DNA from: Calcarisporiella thermophila CBS 279.70
Lineage: Eukaryota > Calcarisporiellomycota
Reading direction: 5' to 3'
NCBI RefSeq assembly: GCF_041956535.1
Contig: NW_027192191.1
Location: 1,065,443 to 1,129,442, forward strand
Length of the DNA stretch: 64,000 nucleotides
This document shows positions 59,091 through 64,000 of the stretch, in pieces (the first letter of the stretch is position 1; each line of letters opens with the position of its first letter). The notes under the pieces are model-generated. The model saw only the letters and a list, made by a program, of their open reading frames with translations. It searched no databases and had not been told where the DNA came from. The position numbers and the translations under genes are program-made.

Positions 59091-61327
59091 ATGGCTCCCA
59101 GTTCCAGAGACAACGAGGGCACACCAACTAATCGTGATATGCAAGAACAAGCCGATGATCAAAACATCCAAGTAGAAAGCGAGTTCACAGAGGACGAATC
59201 TGATCCCGACTATATTGTATGTTTGTCATTAACAGAGCAGCTAGACCCCCTTTAGCAGCTATTGACTCTGTGAACCAACAATTAGGATGATGAACAGCAG
59301 AGTGAATCGGATGAAATGGACGAGGACGAGGATGAAGAAGCCGAGGAAGAAGCAAGTGACGAAGACGAAGGAAGTGCGTATCCTTAATTGATCCCTTTGC
59401 TGACTAATGTTTCCCATTTTAATTTTTGTTCCACCCGTTTAAAGACAGATATGGCCATCTTTCCGCCGCCATGGCCTATTTGCTAAATCACCTCGTGAAC
59501 TACTCGCGCCCTGAGGTCCAGGAAGCCATTCTTAGTGAAATAGACAATAGCGATAGCAGGTTTTCCTCTCATGGCAGTGGCAATAGAAGTGAATCTTCAC
59601 CCCAGGATTCAACAGCCAAGGGACGTGAGCTTATGAATTCAGGAGAATTTGGGATGCACAAATCGCATTCATTTCACGAAATTGGGAGTAAGCGGAATCA
59701 TGTGGTGGGGAAACTGGCCATGAGAGAGCTGACGCATAGGAAATTCATGGCTAACTCCGTGGCACAGGTTCGTCTTATCTTCGCAATGCATTGGCCGCAT
59801 CACAAGAAACCAGAAATCTTTACACATGTACCTTGATAGAGTTATGTGCCAAACTCGGATGGTAAAATCGTGGTACAATACCCCGCAAGAGTGTATTCCG
59901 GGCAGTTTTCGGAGGATGGGTAACTGCTCATCATAATTTTTTTTTTCGCAGTGGGACCCTTTCATATACTGACCCCATCCTACATCTCCAAGGACATTAT
60001 ACCACACGTGCTGCCAGGATCTTAAAGTTCATATCTATGATGCACATAACCCGTGGGATATGAAGAAAATCAAAACAATACCTGCCGGTATAGGGCGATG
60101 GACCATCACTGGTATGTTTGTTGTTTCTTTTCGGTTCTGTGCCGGCATTAATGTTCACGCATCACGGACCTTAGATTCCGCGTTATCGCCAAGTAATCGC
60201 TGGATGGCCTATTCATCCCTCATGCCCATCGTTCACTTAGTGACCACCGACCCGAACGACGACACCCACTATCGGCTCGATTTTTCCGACATCGACTTTA
60301 GCAATTTCAGCGTGTGGAGCCTCCGCTTTTCAAGTGACGGGCGAGAAATCATTGCTGGGACGAGTGTCAGCGAGGACGACAACCCGTGCACATTCAGTGA
60401 GTCACCCAAGTGGTTTAACGATAATGAGTGAGTAAAACAACTCAATTTTTCGTTGCCTTCCTCTAGTTTACGACCTTGAAGCACAGAAGGTTGTGCTGCG
60501 AGCAAACGGCCACGAGGATGATGTGAACGCGGTGTGCTTCGCGGATCCCTCCTCGAATGTGTTGTTGAGTGGGAGCGACGACACGATCATTCGAGTGTGG
60601 GATCGTCGGTCAATGGCGAACGGTGCCTCAGGATATCTGGTGGGCCACACGGAGGGGATCACCTATGTTTCATCGAAAGGAGATGGGCGGTACTGCTTGT
60701 CGAACGGTAAAGATCAATCCATGAAACTGTGGGATTTGAGGTAAGCTATCCATTTACTCTGCCACCCAAACGCAACCCTCATGCATATCTCGTTTTCCGT
60801 ACCAAAGAATGCTGCTCTCTTCTAACCAGTTCCGCGAGCTCCCTCGTGTCGACTATCGAATCGATTTCGATTACCGCATACATGATTACCCTGCTCGCCG
60901 CGCCATGCGCCATAGCCACGATGTTTCGGTCATGACCTATCGCGGGCATAGTGTCCTCGAAACGCTCATCCGTTGCCATTTCTCCCCCGTTCACACAACC
61001 GGACAGCGCTACCTCTACACCGGGTCGGCAGACGGGTGCGTCAACATTTTCCACATCGATGGCCGCCTCATCCGCGTCCTAGATGTTCAAAAGGCGCTTG
61101 AGCGGCAATTGCCCCATGATGCGCAAAGAAGAAGGCATTACTATCATAGCTACGCATACAACTCGCATCTTCCCACCGTGAGGGATGCCAGCTGGCACCC
61201 GTATCTGCCCGTGCTGATGTCAGCGGCCTGGTCCAGTGTTGGTCCGAATGAGGGGCTTGTGTTACGACATGAGCATATGTTGGATGAGGAGGAGGAGGAG
61301 GAGGAGGAAGAGCAGCAGCAAGCATAG
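59091..61327 (+). CDS. DCAF11: WD40 protein, DCAF11/WDR23-like CRL4 substrate receptor
   Basis: Eight exons (59091-59216, 59286-59373, 59445-59767, 59840-59919, 59993-60111, 60175-60396, 60467-60740, 60808-61327) encode 583 residues. An acidic N-terminus is followed by a propeller: SGQFSEDGTLYHTCCQDLKV, WSLRFSSDGREIIAG, VNAVCFADPSSNVLLSGSDD, IIRVWDRRSM, KLWDLRRML and TGSADGCVNIF. The WDR box and the LEC14B-like middle (VDYRIDFDYRIHDYP) place it with DCAF11. Such proteins recruit substrates to the CUL4-DDB1 ligase. The C-terminus ends in a run of nine Glu and three Gln encoded by a GAG repeat. Exon 5 begins after a CCAAG acceptor, the only one that keeps the YHTCCQ frame. Confidence 0.87.
61285..61323 (+). 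repeat. GAG/CAG codon repeat at the DCAF11 C-terminus
   Basis: In-frame GAG repeat followed by CAG codons encodes a Glu run and Gln tail. It is coding sequence. Confidence 0.8.
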
Positions 61328-62384
61328 ACCTCGGCTCTGTAATATTTTTGGTACTTAAAATCGCTCCTTCTTGGCACTGCTGCTTGTATTCTAGCATTTG
61401 GTGTTTGTTTGTAGTTTAACTCTGTCCCTAATGCCGAGTCGGCTTGAAATGTGAGGTATACACGACTCGGCATCTGGGTCTGGTCCATGCTTCTATATCT
61501 GTGTTTGAAATGGCCAGCCAAAATGTTCCCATGACGTTAGACCTGAGATCGAACGAGATATGAAAAAACGACCCCTTGTAACCTTCAGATGTCTGAAACT
61601 CGACAGAGAAGAGAAATATTGATATCTCCATCCAGCTCAAAAATTAAAAACAAGAGAACCCCATGAAAACCCGCCTTATCTTACCTTATATTTTTGCTGG
61701 GCTTGCAGCTCTATTCCGTCCGCCTGCAGAAAAGGCCCGGTGCGTGGATATTTTACCAGCCAATATTAAAAAGAAAAGACGCAGCTCCCATCGAATCCGT
61801 AGTCACTGGCCCATAGCGCCTGTGAAAGCGGGCCTATCCGGTCCCCAGCCGGGAGGCAGCATGAGAGATTGCAGCACGCGCAATAGAAACTCGGGGGGTG
61901 ACGAATTTTGCGTGGCCACTTCATCGCAAAAAAATGGCCGGATATCGGTGTCGGATCAGGTTAAATTGCCAGGTGGAATAGCCGAGGCCTCTAAGCATTG
62001 ACTTTAATGGAAGATCGAGCGGCTTAAAGAGGTATTGAACTGGTTTCATAGGCGAGACTCGGCCGAGGGCGTTTGAAAAACGGAGGAGAAAACTCCCATC
62101 GTCTTGCGCGTGCAAACGATTGCGGTGAAGATGCCTGTTATCAGGCCTCGGCCACACGCAGTGGAGGGGAGAAGGGATGATCCCGTCAAAACTATAACAA
62201 ACAGCCAACCCCCGAAAAAGAGGATCTTCCTAGTTTCTTGCAAAGTGCTTCTTTTTTGATAGGAGAGGGTCGAAGGCTCGAGGGCCCGAGCAATTATTTG
62301 TCTGAGTTTCAATCGATGAGTTCATTAATAGAACCCTGGCAGGGCTAGCTTTCAACCTCCCTCTTCCCCACCATAGCCTGTTCC
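61328..62384. other. Intergenic region between DCAF11 and the bHLH gene
   Basis: 1057 bp holding the DCAF11 3' flank and the upstream region of the bHLH gene. The open frame at 61663-62001 starts with a hydrophobic stretch but then has no family features, and I do not support it as a gene. Confidence 0.5.
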
Positions 62385-63280
62385 ATGCTCTCCATCATGA
62401 ATCAGGGTGCTCTTCAACCGCGACCAATGGCTGCCGCTTTGAGTCGCTGCGGCTACGACTGCTCCTACACAGACTCCTCCAGTTGCACGTCAAGAGCCTC
62501 TACGCCCGTACCGGGTGAGGAGGAGCCGCCCGCGAACCACAGGGGGGGTAGGCGGTTAAAGGCGGCAAGGAAGCAAGTCGCATACGTGGTGAATGGGGTC
62601 AACATTCTGAACAGGTACTTTCCCCCTTTTTACTGCATATTGTATTTGGAGATGACCAAAATGGGATTAACTGTGCGAGTAGAAATGAAATCGACTCCAA
62701 GACCACCATGGAGCGCATCATACGGCGACGCGAATGCCATAATAATGTCGAACGGCGGAGAAGAGACAACATCAATCAGCTTATCACCGAGATTGGCGAG
62801 CTGATTCCCGCGCCGAACCAAGATAAGCGCAACAAGGGGGCAATACTTGGGCTGGCTGTCGAGTATATTCGCGTAAGCCAACGAGTCCTTTTATCGCATG
62901 GGCCGCTGGCAAGACCACGGTGTTCTAACCAAGCACTTTACCCTTCACACTCACAATAGGAACTGCAGCAGATAAACCAGGCCCTCCTTACCACCTACAA
63001 ACAACAGCAGCGCCAGCGCAAGCAATCGCTGGCCCCTTATACTGCCCCACGAACTTCCGCCACCCTCTCGCCCGCGCTCGTTTTCGAACAGTCCAAACTC
63101 GCCCCCATCCCCGAACTCGGCCCACCCCATTCTATACATCAAGATATCAGGAGAGAGCATTACTCCATGTGTGGCCCCGCCCACAGCCAGATAGCCTCTG
63201 CCCTCCATCCCCTTACCGCAGAGTCAGGGTCGCTTTTTCCTCAATCCCTTGCCAAGGATACACCGCCTGAGCTACTCTGA
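62385..63280 (+). CDS. Basic helix-loop-helix transcription factor
   Basis: Three exons (62385-62614, 62683-62872, 62960-63280) encode 246 residues. The bHLH starts at RRRECHNNVERRRRDNINQLI, given here as overlapping parts: the basic region HNNVERRRR, helix 1 NINQLITEIGELIP, a loop and helix 2 KGAILGLAVEYIRELQQINQ. The H..E.RRR pattern predicts binding to E-boxes of the CACGTG type as a dimer. The helix continues into a short Gln-rich stretch that may act as a weak zipper. Flanks are Ser/Pro-rich. It resembles the USF/MITF/Cbf1 group, but I cannot place it further. Confidence 0.88.
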
Positions 63281-63732
63281 ATAGACAGTCCTATAGAAAC
63301 CTTATCCACTCCCGAAATCACCTGGCCCCAAAAGCGTGTATATACATGCATATATATATGTATACATCAAAAATGACATCTCCGGCCAATTCATCCTCAC
63401 CGCATGCTAGACATTTTCTCGCCCTCCTTGATTTCTCCCCTCACCATCCAAAAAAAAAGGCATTTTCTTTTCCCTATCCCTTTTTTTTTAAAAAAAAAAT
63501 ACGTAGCATTGCATTATAAGTAAAGGTGGTTTATATAATAAAAAAAACACTAAAGAAAAAAAAAAAAGAAAAACAACAAAGAATTAGATTTACTTTTACA
63601 AGTTGAATGAATAGTATTTTTTAATAAAAAAGAAGAGCCCAAAAAAATGGCATAGTAAATTCTACAAGAAAAATAAACAAGCAAGGGGGTCGTAGGAAAT
63701 AAACAATCAGGATTGGGTAGGGGCATGTCGAG
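63281..63732. other. Convergent 3' intergenic region at the right end
   Basis: 452 bp with A-runs between 63480 and 63640 and an alternating TA stretch near 63341-63365. It lies between the bHLH stop and the stop of the edge gene. No gene is seen. Confidence 0.5.
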
Positions 63733-64000
63733 CTATATATCCATGGACAGGATCTTCTTTGCCGGTCTGGATGGGTCGTCGGTTGCCTTTCGCCTTTCGC
63801 CCTTGGTGGGGGATATCGGGGATACGAGGGCTGGCACGTTTGCAATCGTTGGTACTGCCGTCGTGGATGGCAGAGGCTGCGCATAGAGTCCCGTCAAAGT
63901 CGCCAATGAATCGCCTCCGTCGGAAATAGGTCTCGGAACGATCAGAGCTCTCCCGCCCGCATCACCCATGGCGTACATTCGAAGTTGCGACGAGGGGGGA
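63733..64000 (-). CDS. C-terminal fragment of an unidentified gene (5' part off window)
   Basis: A frame open from the window edge ends in KKILSMDI and a stop at 63733. About 88 residues are visible, rich in Ser, Pro and Ala with basic patches (KGERRKATDD, RPAKKILSMD). The composition is like a disordered tail of a nuclear protein, but no family is recognisable. Splice sites upstream cannot be judged. Confidence 0.45.
   Translation of the reverse strand, partial: PPSSQLRMYAMGDAGGRALIVPRPISDGGDSLATLTGLYAQPLPSTTAVPTIANVPALVSPISPTKGERRKATDDPSRPAKKILSMDI

Noticed and set aside
61663-62001. 112-codon plus-strand frame beginning with a hydrophobic segment (possible signal peptide)
   Set aside because: No domain, no splice support and Arg/Ser-rich random composition after the first 20 residues.

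Overview
This window is nuclear DNA of a fungus. Nearly every gene is broken by short introns of about 55-145 bp with GT..AG ends and CTAAC/CTGAC/CTAAT-like branch sites. The gene set is fungal: Ste14-type methyltransferase, Gid8, Vps8, Mre11, Sqs1, and fungal GATA, forkhead and bHLH regulators. The methyltransferase at 46.4-47.9 kb opens with a FKWIEGRRY...KG...LPLDE N-terminus, which I associate with a family expanded in Mucoromycota. I therefore lean to an early-diverging filamentous fungus, probably Mucoromycota, but the species is not resolved. I see no mobile element, CRISPR array, tRNA or rRNA gene.

Layout. 0-2.4 kb: a Pro/Gln/His-rich putative regulator running off the left edge. 2.9-3.5 kb: TSR2. 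3.5-7.6 kb: two tandem cystathionine beta-synthase genes with a conversion-like identical tract. 8.0-8.9 kb: a UBE2E-type ubiquitin-conjugating enzyme. 9.3-11.1 kb: an unrecognised protein with a coiled-coil stretch. 11.3-13.3 kb: mitochondrial tyrosyl-tRNA synthetase. 14.1-15.2 kb: a forkhead factor with an apparent frameshift after its DNA-binding domain, preceded by 2.6 kb of GC-rich non-coding DNA. 17.8-19.5 kb: a two-finger GATA factor. 20.3-21.4 kb: STE14/ICMT. 21.6-22.8 kb: phosphoserine aminotransferase. 23.5-31.4 kb: a 2371-residue UNC80-like protein. 31.7-39.3 kb: SQS1 (R3H and G-patch), MRE11 and ESS2, in a more AT-rich, intron-dense stretch. 39.7-45.9 kb: VPS8. 46.4-47.9 kb: SAM methyltransferase. 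48.7-50.5 kb: oxysterol-binding-related protein. 51.3-52.9 kb: COQ1. 53.5-54.5 kb: GID8. 54.8-56.9 kb: RNF216-like RBR ubiquitin ligase with predicted membrane segments. 57.1-59.0 kb: RCC1-repeat protein. 59.1-61.3 kb: DCAF11-like WD40 protein. 62.4-63.3 kb: bHLH factor. The last 268 bp hold the C-terminus of another gene.

The genes are mostly unrelated housekeeping functions without an operon-like plan. Local themes are sulfur metabolism (CBS pair), a run of ubiquitin-pathway genes (GID8, RBR ligase, DCAF11), and transcription factors with long upstream regions. Exon models were built by hand from splice consensus and frame; for each finished gene except the forkhead gene the summed exon lengths are divisible by three. 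I did not find a clearly new biological system. The best leads are an IBR domain interrupted by a hydrophobic hairpin, a diverged tandem CBS copy, and the forkhead frame break.
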